A stretch of 64,000 nt of DNA from DASVFB01 sp963815965 (GCA_963815965.1 CAWFIT010000001.1:124001-188000); one strand, 5' to 3'. Positions 8,412 to 18,288 are shown, counted from the first letter of the stretch. The notes: generated from the sequence alone by a model not told the origin. Numbers and translations: made by a program.

Positions 8412-9596
8412 ATGTCTTCGGCAGCGACACACCACGTCGTCGGCACTCGTGCCCCACTCGCGGGTGCCGGGTATGTCGACGACGTTCGCGAATGCTTCGA
8501 AGCCGTTGCGCAAGCCGTGGACGCGCTCGGGGGCGATCCCGGGCTCGTCCTGATCTTCCCGACCGGCGCGTTCGATCCCGCGGACGCCGCGGCGCAGGCG
8601 CAGGCTGCCGCGGGCGACGCGCACGTCGTCGGGATGACTGGAACCGGTGCGATCACCGCTGACGGGGCGATCGCGACCGGCTGCTCCGCGGTCGCATTCA
8701 GCGCGTCGGTCCCGGTCGGGGTCGGCATCGGCGCATCAGCTGACCCGCGCGTCGCGGGACGCATCGCCGCCGAGGAAGCGCTTGCGGTCGTCGACGCCGA
8801 GGGCGGCTACCCGGTGCTGCTGCTCTTCGTGGATTCCGAGTCGGGCGATCAGGCGGAGATCGTGGCCGGAGCCTACGAGGTCGCAGGTGGGCGCATCCCA
8901 CTTGCCGGGGGTGCCGCCGGTGGAGTGGTCAGAGCCCAGTTCGCGGCCGGCAGAGCGATGTCGGGAAGAGTCGTCGCCGTCGCGATCGTCGCGCCCGCTC
9001 CGCTCGGCATCGGGATCGCGCACGGCTGCTTAGCGCGCGGCACGCCGTCCATCGTGACGCGATCGAGCGGCACGACGGTGCTTCAGCTTGACGGCCGCCC
9101 GGCCGAGAAGGTCTACCTCGAAAAGCTCGGGCTCGAGGGCGTCGAGTTGAGCGACGCCGACTTCGACGCGGTGGCGATGATTCATCCACTCGCCGAGCCG
9201 GAGCTCAGCGGCGACGTCCATCCACGTTACGTGCGGGGACGCGCTCCAGGCGGCGGGCTCGTCTGCGCGACCGCCATCGAGCCGAATGCGGCGGTGGACA
9301 TCTGCGATCAAACCCCGGAAGCAATCGTGACGAGCGCGCAGGCTTCGGTCGCCGACGCCGTCCGGCAGCTCCCTGGCCCTGCAGAGGTCGCGCTGATATT
9401 CGAGTGTGCCGCACGGAGTCCACAGTTCGGTAACCGGCTCGCCGGGCGCGAGATCGAATCCATCGTCTCGGCGTTCCGTATGCCTCCGCCGTGCCTGGCC
9501 GGCGTCTACACCCGCGGTGAGATCGGGCGAGCCCGGGGCGCAAAAGGGGATCGCAACTATAGCCTCGTCGTCGTTGCGTTCGGCTCCGCGGATTAA
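8412..9596 (+). CDS. FIST domain sensory protein
   Basis: 394 residues with FIST_N (about 20-230) and FIST_C (about 250-390). FIST is a ligand-sensing module linked to signal transduction. Typical features are GDPGLVLIFPTGAF, DAHVVGMTGTGAI, LAGGAAGG and, in the C-part, a RSPQFGNR segment. A GGAGG sequence lies about 12 nt before the ATG at 8412. The last bases overlap the kinase frame (TTG at 9574), so sensor and kinase should be translated together. Ligand unknown. Confidence 0.85.
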   Translation: MSSAATHHVVGTRAPLAGAGYVDDVRECFEAVAQAVDALGGDPGLVLIFPTGAFDPADAAAQAQAAAGDAHVVGMTGTGAITADGAIATGCSAVAFSASVPVGVGIGASADPRVAGRIAAEEALAVVDAEGGYPVLLLFVDSESGDQAEIVAGAYEVAGGRIPLAGGAAGGVVRAQFAAGRAMSGRVVAVAIVAPAPLGIGIAHGCLARGTPSIVTRSSGTTVLQLDGRPAEKVYLEKLGLEGVELSDADFDAVAMIHPLAEPELSGDVHPRYVRGRAPGGGLVCATAIEPNAAVDICDQTPEAIVTSAQASVADAVRQLPGPAEVALIFECAARSPQFGNRLAGREIESIVSAFRMPPPCLAGVYTRGEIGRARGAKGDRNYSLVVVAFGSAD

Positions 9597-11143
9597 CGGC
9601 CGCGACGAGCTGCTTCGGCGCTTCGTCGAGGCGTCGCGGCGAGCCCAGATCGTGACCATCGTCAACCGCGCCGGATCCGAGACCGAGCTCGGCGAGCTTG
9701 TCACGGCGGAGCTGTGCGAGGCATTCGAAGCCGAGATCGCGTTCGTGCTCGCGGGGCGGGAAGACGGCCGTCGCCACCTTGTCGGCGCCTACGGTCTGCA
9801 ACCCGGGCAGGCGTTCCGTTTGCTCGACCACGAGCTCTGTCGGCGAATTGCCGGCCGGTGCGGAGCCGGAGATGTACGAGGGCAACGATCTGCTGGGCGT
9901 CGGCATCCGCCGTCTCGTACTAGTGCCGTTCGGCTCCGGAGCAGGTGCCGTAGGCGTGGGACGACTCTACGATTCGCCATTCGACGAGGCGGAAGTCGCT
10001 CTTCTCGAGGCGATTTCGCAGAGTACCCGGCACGCGCTCGAGCGAGTTCAGCTCGCCGAGGAGCGCGATCGCCTGTATCGGGAGGCCGACGAGCGCGGGC
10101 AAGCCGCGCGCGTGCTCGGCTCCGTCGCGGACGGTGTCTTTCTAGTCGACTCGAGAGGCATCGTTCGTCTGTGGAATCCGGCCGCCGAGGCCATCACGCG
10201 GCTCCCTATGGAGGCAGTGCTGGGCCGCTCGGCCGACGAATCGATTCCGGGTTGGTCGGCCGTGGCGAGATCGGTTGCCGTCTCGAGCGCTCCAGCAGGC
10301 TCGGGCGGTCGCGCGACAACGGTCCCGATCGAGATCGACGGGCGCGAGCTCTGGCTCTCGATCGCCGGCGTCGGTGTCGCAGAGGGAACCGTGTACGCCT
10401 TCCGCGACCTCACCGAGGAGCGTCATCTGGAGAAGCTCAAGGCGGATTTCATCGCCACCGTCTCGCACGAGCTGCGCACCCCGATCGCAGCCGTTCACGG
10501 CGCTGCGAAAACGCTCGAGCGGCAAGACATCATCCTCCCCGAAGAGTCGCGCCGGCATCTGCTCGAGATCATCTCCGAGCAATCCGAGCGCCTTGTCGCC
10601 ATCGTGAACGACATCCTCCTCGCGAGCCAGGTCGACGACCAAAACCTCGCGCTCACGACGGACCGCGTTGACGCCGCCGAACTCGCGCGGCGCGTGGTCG
10701 AGGCTGCTCGGACTCACACAGCGAAGGGGCTCACGCTCGAGCTGGTCGCGCCGCCGGCGCTACCGGCAGTCGCAGCCGACGCCGACAAGCTGCGGCAGGT
10801 GCTCGCGAACCTCGTGGGCAATGCCGTCAAGTACTCGCCCGACGGCGGCCGGATTGAGGTCAGGCTCGGGCCGCGAGAACGTAATCTCTGCATCACCGTT
10901 CGCGACGAGGGACTCGGGATCGCCGAGCCGGAGCTCGACCGGATCTTCGAGAAGTTCTATCGCGTCGACCCAAACATGACTCGCGGCGTCAGCGGCAGCG
11001 GCCTCGGCCTGTACATCTGCCGCGAACTCGTCCGGCGGATGGGCGGGAGTATCTGGGTGGAGTCGAAGGTCGGGAGCGGGTCGACCTTCTTCGTCGTCCT
11101 GCCTCTGGCGACACCGGAGGTGCACGCAGAGCCGGTCGTCTAA
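9574..11143 (+). CDS. Sensor histidine kinase (frame broken near 9840)
   Basis: Restored, this is a roughly 520-residue kinase. An N-terminal GAF-like domain (ELLRRFVEASRRAQ to FDEAEVALLEAIS) is followed by a PAS-like domain around VLGSVADGVFLVDSRGIVRL. Then come the H-box FIATVSHELRTPI, N-box LANLVGNAVKYSPDGG, G1 VRDEGLGI, F-box FEKFYRV and G2 GSGLGLYICREL. The GAF part is in one frame and everything after about 9840-9850 in the next, so one base is missing or extra. All catalytic boxes are intact. It follows the FIST gene with a short overlap; no cognate regulator is adjacent. Confidence 0.82.
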
Positions 11144-11222
11144 GCTGGCCCCCGGCTAACCCGCACGCGAAACACGGACTGCACCGACGCGCGGCGGAGC
11201 CGATCTGTGGCACAACTCCGGC

Positions 11223-13601
11223 ATGGCTCAGGTCGCCTCTAGGCCGACCGCCGAACCGCTCGCGGCCGAAGAGCTGCGCCTGCTCGACGCCTGGTGGCGC
11301 GCTGCCAACTATCTCTCCGTCGGGCAGATCTATCTGCTCGACAACCCGCTGCTCCGCGAGCCGCTGAGCGCCGAACACATCAAGCCACGCCTGCTCGGCC
11401 ACTTCGGCACGACGCCCGGTCTCAACTTGCTCTACGCGCACCTCAACCGCGCGATCCGCGCGCGCGATATCAGCTCGATCTTCATCACCGGGCCTGGACA
11501 CGGCGGCCCCGGGGTCGTCGCATGCGCGTACCTCGAAGGAACCTACAGCGAGATCTACTCGCACATCGGGCGCGACGAGGAGGGACTCCGCAAGCTCTTC
11601 CGTCAGTTCTCGTTCCCCGGCGGGATCCCGAGCCACGCCGCACCCGAGACGCCCGGGTCGATCCACGAAGGCGGCGAGCTCGGCTACGCACTCTCGCACG
11701 CATTCGGCGCCGCGTTCGACAATCCCGACCTGCTCGTCGCCTGCGTCGTCGGCGACGGCGAAGCCGAAACGGGACCGCTCGCGACCAGCTGGCACTCGAA
11801 CAAGTTCCTCAACGCGAAGACCGACGGCGCCGTCCTGCCGATCCTCCACCTGAACGGCTACAAGATCGCGAACCCGACGATCCTCGCGCGCATCCCCGAA
11901 GCGGAGCTCGTCGCGCTCTTCGAGGGGTACGGCTACCGACCGCTGCTCGTCTCCGGCGACGACCCGGAGGCTGTGCACCAGCAGCTCGCGGCGACGCTCG
12001 ACGACGCGCTCGAAGACATCGCACGCATCCAGCACGCCGCACGCGACGACGGAGAGACGAGCCGCCCGCGGTGGCCGATGCTGATCCTGCGCACGCCGAA
12101 GGGCTGGACCGGACCCAAGGAGGTCGACGGCCTGCCGGTGGAAAACACGTGGCGCTCGCACCAGGTTCCGCTCGCGGACGTGCGGGAGCACCCGGAGCGG
12201 ATCGGCCAGCTCGAGGAGTGGCTGCGGAGCTACCGACCCGAGGAGCTCTTCGACGAGCACGGCGTCCTCGTCCCCGAGCTCGCCGACCTCCCGCCGCGCG
12301 GCGACCGCCGCATGAGCGCCAACCCGCACGCGAACGGCGGGCTACTGCTTCGCGAGCTCGCGCTGCCCGATTTCCGCGACTACGCCGTGGACGTGCCGAA
12401 GCCGGGCACGACGACCGGCGAAGCAACGCGCGTGCTCGGCGCGTTCCTCCGGGACGTCATCGCACACAATCGCGAGAACTTCCGCCTCTTCGGCCCGGAC
12501 GAGACCGCGTCGAACCGCCTCGGCGCCGTCTTCGAAGTGACGCCGAAGGTGTGGGAAGCCGAGATCCTGCCGACGGACGAGGAGCTCGCGCCCGAGGGCC
12601 GCGTGCTCGAAGTGCTCTCCGAGCACCAGTGCCAGGGCTGGCTCGAGGGCTACCTCCTCACCGGAAGGCACGGTCTCTTCAACTGCTACGAGGCGTTCAT
12701 CCACATCGTCGACTCGATGTTCAACCAACACGCGAAGTGGTTGAAGGTCACGCGCAACATCCCCTGGCGGCGGCCGATCGCGTCGCTCAACTACCTGCTC
12801 AGCTCGCACGTCTGGCGCCAGGATCACAACGGCTTCACGCATCAGGATCCAGGCTTCATCGACGTCGTCGTGAACAAGAAGGCGGAGATCATCCGTGTCT
12901 ACCTGCCACCCGACGCGAACACCTTGCTTTCCGTCGCCGACCACTGCCTGCGCAGCAAGAACTACGTCAACGTCATCGTTGCCGGGAAGCAGCCCGCGCT
13001 CCAGTACCTGTCTATGGACGACGCGATCGTCCACTGCACGCGCGGTGTCGGCATCTGGGAGTGGGCGTCGAACGACCAAGGCCAGGAGCCGGACGTCGTG
13101 CTCGCGTGCTGCGGGGACATTCCGACCCTCGAGACGCTCGCCGCGGCCGCGATTCTGCGCGAACACACGCCCGACTTGAAGGTGCGCGTCGTCAACGTTG
13201 TCGACCTGATGCGGCTGCAGCCGGAGTCGGAGCACCCACACGGTCTGTCGGAGCGAGAGTTCGACGCGCTCTTCACCACGAGCGTGCCGATCGTGTTCGC
13301 GTATCACGGCTACCCGTGGCTGATCCACCGCCTGACCTACCGCCGCACGAATCACGACAACCTGCACGTCCGCGGCTACAAGGAAGAGGGAACGACCACG
13401 ACGCCGTTCGACATGGTGATGCTGAACGATCTCGACCGCTTCCATCTCGTCGTCGACGTCATCGACCGCGTGCCCGGGCTGGGCGAGCGCGCGGCGTGGC
13501 TGCGCCAGGAGATGCTCGACAGCCGGCTGCGCTGCCGCGCCTGGACGCGCGAGCACGGCGAGGATCACCCGGACGTCCGCGACTGGGTCTGGCCCTTCTA
13601 G
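11223..13601 (+). CDS. xfp: Phosphoketolase
   Basis: 792 residues, the usual length. It splits xylulose-5-phosphate (and often fructose-6-phosphate) with phosphate into acetyl phosphate plus a triose or tetrose phosphate, using thiamine diphosphate. Diagnostic stretches are WWRAANYLSVGQIYL, ITGPGHGGPGV, SFPGGIPSHAAPETPGSIHEGGELG (signature), VVGDGEAETGP (ThDP/Mg) and, in the C-half, SHVWRQDHNGFTHQDPGF. ATG at 11223. The acetate kinase gene overlaps its last codons, so acetyl phosphate can be turned straight into acetate and ATP. A degraded copy of the final 20 codons lies at 20986-21048. Confidence 0.96.
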   Translation: MAQVASRPTAEPLAAEELRLLDAWWRAANYLSVGQIYLLDNPLLREPLSAEHIKPRLLGHFGTTPGLNLLYAHLNRAIRARDISSIFITGPGHGGPGVVACAYLEGTYSEIYSHIGRDEEGLRKLFRQFSFPGGIPSHAAPETPGSIHEGGELGYALSHAFGAAFDNPDLLVACVVGDGEAETGPLATSWHSNKFLNAKTDGAVLPILHLNGYKIANPTILARIPEAELVALFEGYGYRPLLVSGDDPEAVHQQLAATLDDALEDIARIQHAARDDGETSRPRWPMLILRTPKGWTGPKEVDGLPVENTWRSHQVPLADVREHPERIGQLEEWLRSYRPEELFDEHGVLVPELADLPPRGDRRMSANPHANGGLLLRELALPDFRDYAVDVPKPGTTTGEATRVLGAFLRDVIAHNRENFRLFGPDETASNRLGAVFEVTPKVWEAEILPTDEELAPEGRVLEVLSEHQCQGWLEGYLLTGRHGLFNCYEAFIHIVDSMFNQHAKWLKVTRNIPWRRPIASLNYLLSSHVWRQDHNGFTHQDPGFIDVVVNKKAEIIRVYLPPDANTLLSVADHCLRSKNYVNVIVAGKQPALQYLSMDDAIVHCTRGVGIWEWASNDQGQEPDVVLACCGDIPTLETLAAAAILREHTPDLKVRVVNVVDLMRLQPESEHPHGLSEREFDALFTTSVPIVFAYHGYPWLIHRLTYRRTNHDNLHVRGYKEEGTTTTPFDMVMLNDLDRFHLVVDVIDRVPGLGERAAWLRQEMLDSRLRCRAWTREHGEDHPDVRDWVWPF

Positions 13602-14573
13602 TCGTCAACGCCGGCTCGACGAGCCTGAAGCTCTACCTGGTCGACGGGGACGAGTCCCGGCGAGTCACGTCCCTAGTCCAGGACTCGGGACACGTCTCTG
13701 CGGTCGCACACCGAGTCGTGCACGGCGGCGCGCGGTTCCGCGAGCCGGTCGTGATCGACGACGATGTTCGGGCCGAGATTGAGAAGCTGGAGGTGCTGGC
13801 GCCGCTGCACAACGCACCGGCACTGCGCGCGATCGGGGAGGCACAGCGCGCCTTGCCCGACGTCCCGCACGTCGCGGTGTTCGACACGGCCTTCCACGCG
13901 ACGATTCCCGACGAGGCTGCGACCTACGCCGTGCCGCAACTGTGGCGCGACTGGGGCGTGCGCCGCTACGGATTCCACGGGCTGTCCGTGCAGTGGTGCA
14001 GCGAGCATGTTCGTGTGCCGAAGCTTGTCGTCTGCCACCTTGGCGGCGGGAGCTCGGTGACGGCGGTGCGTGACGGACGCTCCGTCGACACGACGATGGG
14101 CTTCAGCCCGATCGAGGGCGTACCGATGACGACGCGCTCCGGCTCAATCGATCCGGGAGCGCTCCTCTACCTCCTGCGTGAGCAGGGACTCGACGCGGAC
14201 GCGCTCGACCACGAGCTGAACTTCGAATCCGGCATGAAGGCTCTCGCGCGGAGGTTCAGGCGACATGCGCGAGGTCGACGGCCTAGGGCTCGACGTCTTC
14301 ACATACCGCGTCGCGGCTTCGGTTGCTGCGATGGCGGCGGCGCTCGATGGGCTGGATGCGCTTGCGTTCACGGCCGGCATCGGTGAGAACTCGGCGGTCG
14401 TGCGCTCGCACGTCTGCGCACGGCTCGGATTCCTCGGCGTCGAGCTCGACACGGCGGCGAACGAAGGCGCGGAGCCGGACTGCATGATCTCGCGCGGCTC
14501 GGTCACGGTGCACGTCGTGCGCGCGCGGGAAGAGCTCGTCGCCGCGCGCGCCGCGCAGGAGCTTCTTGCCTGA
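13589..14573 (+). CDS. ackA: Acetate kinase (one inserted base near 14250)
   Basis: It converts acetyl phosphate plus ADP to acetate plus ATP. The N-terminus reads VVNAGSTSLKLYLVDGD (phosphate-loop of the ASKHA fold), then RVVHGGARF, VFDTAFHATIPDEA, RRYGFHGLSVQW, VCHLGGGSSVTAV and FSPIEGVPMTTRSGSIDPG. The frame then breaks: the expected GGSGDMREV reappears if a single C in GCGCGGAGG is dropped. The remainder ends with FTAGIGENSAVVRS and GFLGVELD. There is no ATG/GTG/TTG in frame near the N-terminus; the first usable codon is CTG at 13589, inside the end of xfp, so the exact start is uncertain. Confidence 0.88.
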
Positions 14574-15265
14574 GGTCAAGCCGATGCCCGGCCTGGAGCA
14601 TCTGCCGTTCGCGGAGGTGTGGTTCCACGAGGTCGACGACGAGCTGTGGCGCGAGGCGTCGACGGCGGCACGCGCGATCGGCAAGACCGGGCTCGAGGTG
14701 TGGACGACCGACAGGACACCGCAGGTCGTGGCGTTCTTCGAGGAACGCGGGTACGAGCAGGTGCGTCACTACGTCATCTCCGAGCTCGACGTGACAGCGG
14801 CGCCGGATCCCGAGCCGCCCGCGTTCAGGCTCGTGACGTTTGCCGACCGCCCAGACCTCGCGCCGAGCGTTGTTCGAGATCGCAAGCGAGTCGTACCCCG
14901 ACCAGCCGGGACGCTCGGAGCAGCGTCTCGAGAGCCTCGACGAGTGGCGCGCCTGGGGGCTCGACCCGCATCCGCCGGATGCCTACTTCGTCGCACTCCA
15001 GGACGAACGCGTGCTCGGCTACGGCTTCCTCTCGTTCCACGACGACGTGTGGTGGAACGGCTTCACGGCGATCGCGCGCGCCGAGCGAGGCCGCGGTGTC
15101 GCCGGCGCGATCAAGCGTGGACAGATCGCGTGGGCGAAGAACCACGGGGTGCGCGCGTTGCGCACCGCGAACGAGGCGCGGCTCGAAGGCATGCTCGCGT
15201 TCAACGAGCGGCTCGGCTACCGGACGCTCTACACCGAGATCGTCCTGCGCGGTCCGGCCGCGTAG
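14566..15265 (+). CDS. Tandem GNAT acetyltransferase (frame broken near 14865)
   Basis: Restored length is about 233 residues. The first half (PFAEVWFHEVDDELWREAS to FFEERGYEQVRHY) resembles a degenerate GNAT domain. The second half has VLGYGFLSFHDDVWWNGFTA and AIARAERGRGVAGAIKRGQI (acetyl-CoA loop RGRGVA), then AFNERLGYRTLYTEI. The frame changes near TFADRPDLAP/ALFEIASESYPD with one base missing. TTG at 14566 overlaps the acetate kinase stop, and an ATG exists at 14584. The acceptor is unknown. It appears to be the third gene of the xfp-ackA operon. Confidence 0.75.
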
Positions 15266-15268
15266 CCG

Positions 15269-15937
15269 TCAGGCCGCGTCGCGGAGCCGCTCGAGCCCGT
15301 CGAGGATCAGATCGAGCCCGAGCTCGACCGCGTTGACGCCGTCGTCGTGCGGCTCCATGTGCTGCAGCGCGTGCTCGGTGAAGTGTGGGAACTCTTCGGC
15401 GTAGTCCCCCCGGCTGAACGCCGCCACGACGTCCTCGAACTGACTCTCGTCCACGGAGCGGAAGTTCAGCACCTGAGTCGTGAATCCCAGCACGTAGCTC
15501 TCGACTATGTGGTACGCGTGATACGTCAGGTCCTTCGAGAAGCCGGCGCCGCGGAAGGCGCCGAGAAGTGAGTCGCCGTATCGCATCCGTGCAGGCCCCG
15601 GGGTCGTGCCCATCCAGAGGCCGCTCGCCCACGGGTGGCGCAAGAGGGCGTCATGGGCCGAGATCGCGACCTCGTGAATCGCCTTCTTCCAATCGACGTC
15701 GTCGGCAGGCGTGACGATCTCGCCTGCCGCAGCTTCGACGATGCCTTCGAGGAGGTCGTTCTTGTTGGCTATGTGGTTGTAGAGCGACATCGCCTCCACC
15801 CCGAGCCTTTCGGCGAGCTTGCGCATGCTCAGCGACTCGATTCCGCTTTCGTCTGCGAGAGCGATGGCAGCGCTCAAGACGCGCTCCCTGCTCAGGGGGA
15901 TGCGGGCCTCTGCCTTTGCGCCGGTTCTCTTAGCCAT
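15269..15937 (-). CDS. TetR family repressor
   Basis: 222 residues. The N-terminal helix-turn-helix reads RVLSAAIALADESGIESLSM then LAERLGVEAMSLYNHIANKN. The C-terminal part resembles the TetR_C_1 (tetracycline-repressor-like) group, with WASGLWMGTTPGPARMRYGD and a ligand pocket of unknown specificity. It is divergent from the oxidoreductase at 16020. The 82-bp gap holds three copies of a TTACA...GTA element, so it probably represses itself and the oxidoreductase until an inducer binds. Confidence 0.88.
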   Translation of the reverse strand: MAKRTGAKAEARIPLSRERVLSAAIALADESGIESLSMRKLAERLGVEAMSLYNHIANKNDLLEGIVEAAAGEIVTPADDVDWKKAIHEVAISAHDALLRHPWASGLWMGTTPGPARMRYGDSLLGAFRGAGFSKDLTYHAYHIVESYVLGFTTQVLNFRSVDESQFEDVVAAFSRGDYAEEFPHFTEHALQHMEPHDDGVNAVELGLDLILDGLERLRDAA

Positions 15938-15955
15938 CTCTTCTCACCTTGACAA

Positions 15956-16000
15956 CTTACAGCGTACGTGAGAGACTTACACCGTACACTTACACTGTAA
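15956..16000. promoter_or_regulatory. Triple operator for the TetR regulator
   Basis: Three related elements occur in a row: CTTACAGCGTACG (15956-15968), CTTACACCGTACA (15976-15988) and CTTACACTGTAA (15989-16000). The last contains a perfect TTACA-C-TGTAA inverted repeat. A TTGACA (-35-like) at 15949-15954 precedes the first element, so bound repressor would cover the oxidoreductase promoter. The site lies exactly between the divergent tetR-like and oxidoreductase genes. Confidence 0.7.
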
Positions 16001-16019
16001 ATAGGGAGAGAGGTACACG

Positions 16020-16986
16020 ATGAAAGCGATCCTCCACGAACGTTACGGGCGTCCTGACGTGCTCATGCTCCGCGACGTCGACAAGCCTGTGGTCGCGGAC
16101 GATCAGGTATTGCTCCGCGTCCACGCGGCCTCCGTCAACCCAGCCGACTGGTACGGGGTGACGGGCTTCTATCCCGCGCGCAAGGGGAACGGGCTGCGCA
16201 AGCCCAAGATCACGCACGGTCGGTGGCGACGTGGCGGGGAGCGTCGAGGCCGTCGGTAGCGACGTTCACGCGTTTCAGCCGGGCGACGACGTGTTCGGCG
16301 TCGCCGGCGGCGCGTGGGCCGAATACGCGTGTGCCCGCGAGGCTCGCCTCGCGCCGAAGCCGGCGCGCCTGTCGTTCGAGGAAGCGGCAGCCGTGCCCGT
16401 AGCGGCTCTTACCGCCCTGCAGGCTCTGCGCGACCACGGGAAGGTCCAGCCGGGGCAGAAGGTTCTCATCAACGGTGCGTCCGGAGGCGTCGGGACGTTC
16501 GCGATCCAGCTCGCGAAGGAATTCGGAGCAGAGGTCACTGGTGTCTGCAGCACTGCGAACGTGGACACTGCTCGATCGCTCGGGGCCGACCATGTCATCG
16601 ACTACACGCAGGAGGACTTCACGAAGGGCGGCGAGCGCCACGACCTGATGCTCGACATCGCGGGGAGCCGGTCGTTCCGACAGTTCAGACGCGCGTTGAC
16701 GCCGGAAGGGATCGTTGTGCTGATCGGCGGCAAGATGACGTACCGCGGGCTCGGCCCTCTGCTTCACCTCGGCGGCACCATCTTGGCGTCGCGACGCCGG
16801 AGCCCGAAAGTGACGTTCTTCGTCGCGAAGATCAAGAGCGAAGACCTCGCGTTCCTCGGCGAGCTCCTCGACACCGGCAAGTTGAAATCCGTGATCGATC
16901 GACGTTACGAGCTGAGCGACGCCGCCAAAGCCCTCGCATATCTGGGGGAAGGACACGCACACGGCAAGGTCGTCATCACCGCTTGA
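16020..16986 (+). CDS. Zinc-free MDR oxidoreductase (frame broken near 16225)
   Basis: Restored length is about 322 residues. It is a quinone-oxidoreductase-like NAD(P)H-dependent medium-chain dehydrogenase. MKAILHERYGRPDVLMLRDV and ASVNPADWYGVTG open the GroES-like domain. NGASGGVGTFAIQLAK is the nucleotide loop, followed by GADHVIDYTQEDFT and a final HGKVVITA. The zinc ligands of alcohol dehydrogenases are absent. The break is at KPKIT/GGDVAGSVEAVG, curable by one base. A GGGAGAGAGG Shine-Dalgarno lies about 7 nt before the ATG. It is probably controlled by the divergent TetR protein. A near copy of its last 48 bp occurs at 19768-19815. Confidence 0.85.
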
Positions 16987-17319
16987 GCTGACGATCGGTG
17001 CGTGAGGCACGTATCCCGCCTCGGCGGCGTCTCGTTATGGGGACGGAGCCGGGAGCCGCGATCGTGCTAGGAGCGTCAGGCTCGAGCGCGGAGGAGCAAG
17101 GGGAGCTCCTCAAGCCCGGCTCCTAGGACGCAAACTCAGTATTTCTGACAAGCCTGACTCGCGGCACCGCACGAGTACGTCAGCGTCAGAGTGAGGCGCA
17201 CGCTTGACAAGGCCGCCGATTCCGGCGACGCTGCTCTGAACTAAGGGAGTGGCTTCCTGACGAAAGAATTAGCACCTGCGGAACGAGGTGGCAGGCCGCC
17301 AAGTCCTTGGACGGGCGCG
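16987..17319. other. Intergenic region before the SLATT gene
   Basis: About 330 bp. GGAGCCGGG (17045-17053) and CCCGGCTCC (17115-17123) form a 9-bp inverted repeat with a 61-nt spacer. TTGACA at 17204-17209 could be a -35 element for the next gene, but no good -10 follows at the usual spacing. Nothing else was recognised. Confidence 0.4.
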
Positions 17320-17826
17320 GTGCTCGAACTGTTGCGCGACTGGCAGGGCAGGGCAACTGCGAGTTCGGAGGCACATTACGATCTGGCGACCCGTCTTTCG
17401 AAGTCCAACATTCGCTTTGGGGTTCCGGTGGTTGCGCTAACTACGGTCGTTGGAACGAGCGTTTTCGCGACGCTTTCCAGGACCCACGTCAACACCGGAC
17501 TTCAGGTAGTAGTCGGAATGCTCAGCGTGCTTGCGGCCGTTCTTGCAAGTCTGCAGACGTTCCTCCGCTTCGGCGAGCGGGCGGAGAAGCACCGCACTGC
17601 CGCCGAGCACTGGGCGTCAATTCGTCGCGAGATCGATGAGAAGCTCGCACTGCATCCGACGTACCTTGCTTCTCGCGGAGACCCCCAGGATTATCTTGAC
17701 GATCTGCGGCGACGAATGGATCAAGTTGCGCAGCAGTCGCCCGAGTTGGGCATGGCGGGTTGGTGGCGTCCTAGCCGCCGGTACGAACCTCCGCCGCCTC
17801 CTGCTGATCGCACGAGCGCTTCATAG
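17320..17826 (+). CDS. SLATT-domain two-TM protein
   Basis: 168 residues from GTG at 17320. The sequence shows the SLATT pattern: a helix (AHYDLATRLSKSNIRFGVPV), two membrane segments (VVALTTVVGTSVFATL and VVVGMLSVLAAVLASLQTFL), then the amphipathic RFGERAEKHRTAAEHWASIR. A Pro-rich tail ends the protein. SLATT proteins are predicted membrane effectors of nucleotide-triggered defence, usually beside a CD-NTase, SLOG or protease gene. None of those is adjacent here, so it is an orphan. The frame is open back to about 17245 (possible CTG start at 17257 after AAGGGAG), so up to 21 extra residues are possible. Confidence 0.75.
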   Translation: MLELLRDWQGRATASSEAHYDLATRLSKSNIRFGVPVVALTTVVGTSVFATLSRTHVNTGLQVVVGMLSVLAAVLASLQTFLRFGERAEKHRTAAEHWASIRREIDEKLALHPTYLASRGDPQDYLDDLRRRMDQVAQQSPELGMAGWWRPSRRYEPPPPPADRTSAS

Positions 17827-17877
17827 TCGACCTCGGCCCCGTCGGCAGCAAGTAGTGCCGTCGCTGCCGCGCGATGG

Positions 17878-18288
17878 TCAAACCGACGCCGACCCGTCGA
17901 CAAGCCGGACCGACTGCGCCCACTGCAGCGTCTTGAGCGGCGCGTCGGCGGCGGCTCCGTCCGCCATGAGCGCGATCGCCATCGCCATTGCCGGACGTCC
18001 CGCTACGAGGTCTCCGGGCTGGGGAGTCTCAATCTTTCCGACGGTCAGCCTCCACTTGCGGTTGGGATCGCCGATGGGATCTTGCTGGAAGTCGTCGCTC
18101 CGGTTCTTCATTGTCGTCGTCATCTCGGTGAAGGCAACATCACTGCCATTCTCCTGCTGCTGGACCACCCAGACGCAGATCTCCTTGAGGTCTGCCTCGG
18201 CCTCGAGCGGCCCCTGCGCTTCGACGAACCGAACGCCTTCCCTGTCGAGCAGCGTGAGCTCATCGTCGAAATTGCCTCCGGTCCCCAT
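17878..18288 (-). CDS. Hypothetical protein
   Basis: 136 residues, not recognised. The composition is that of a small soluble alpha/beta protein (VRFVEAQGPLEAEADLKEIC, WRLTVGKIETPQPGDL), ending in SVRLVDGSASV. Its ATG at 18288 lies 3 bp after the stop of another short frame on the same strand (18292-18567), with GGTGAGG as a possible ribosome site, so the two form an operon. It is convergent with the SLATT gene. A role linked to SLATT is possible only by position. Confidence 0.55.
   Translation of the reverse strand: MGTGGNFDDELTLLDREGVRFVEAQGPLEAEADLKEICVWVVQQQENGSDVAFTEMTTTMKNRSDDFQQDPIGDPNRKWRLTVGKIETPQPGDLVAGRPAMAMAIALMADGAAADAPLKTLQWAQSVRLVDGSASV

Noticed and set aside
10989..13568. Long minus-strand open frames (446 and 408 codons) opposite the kinase and phosphoketolase
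   Set aside because: They are antisense shadows of genes with clear family motifs; their residues are Arg/Val/Glu-rich with no domain.
14240..14270. Programmed frameshift in ackA
   Set aside because: No slippery heptamer or stimulatory structure was seen, and one inserted C fully explains the break, as in many other genes here.
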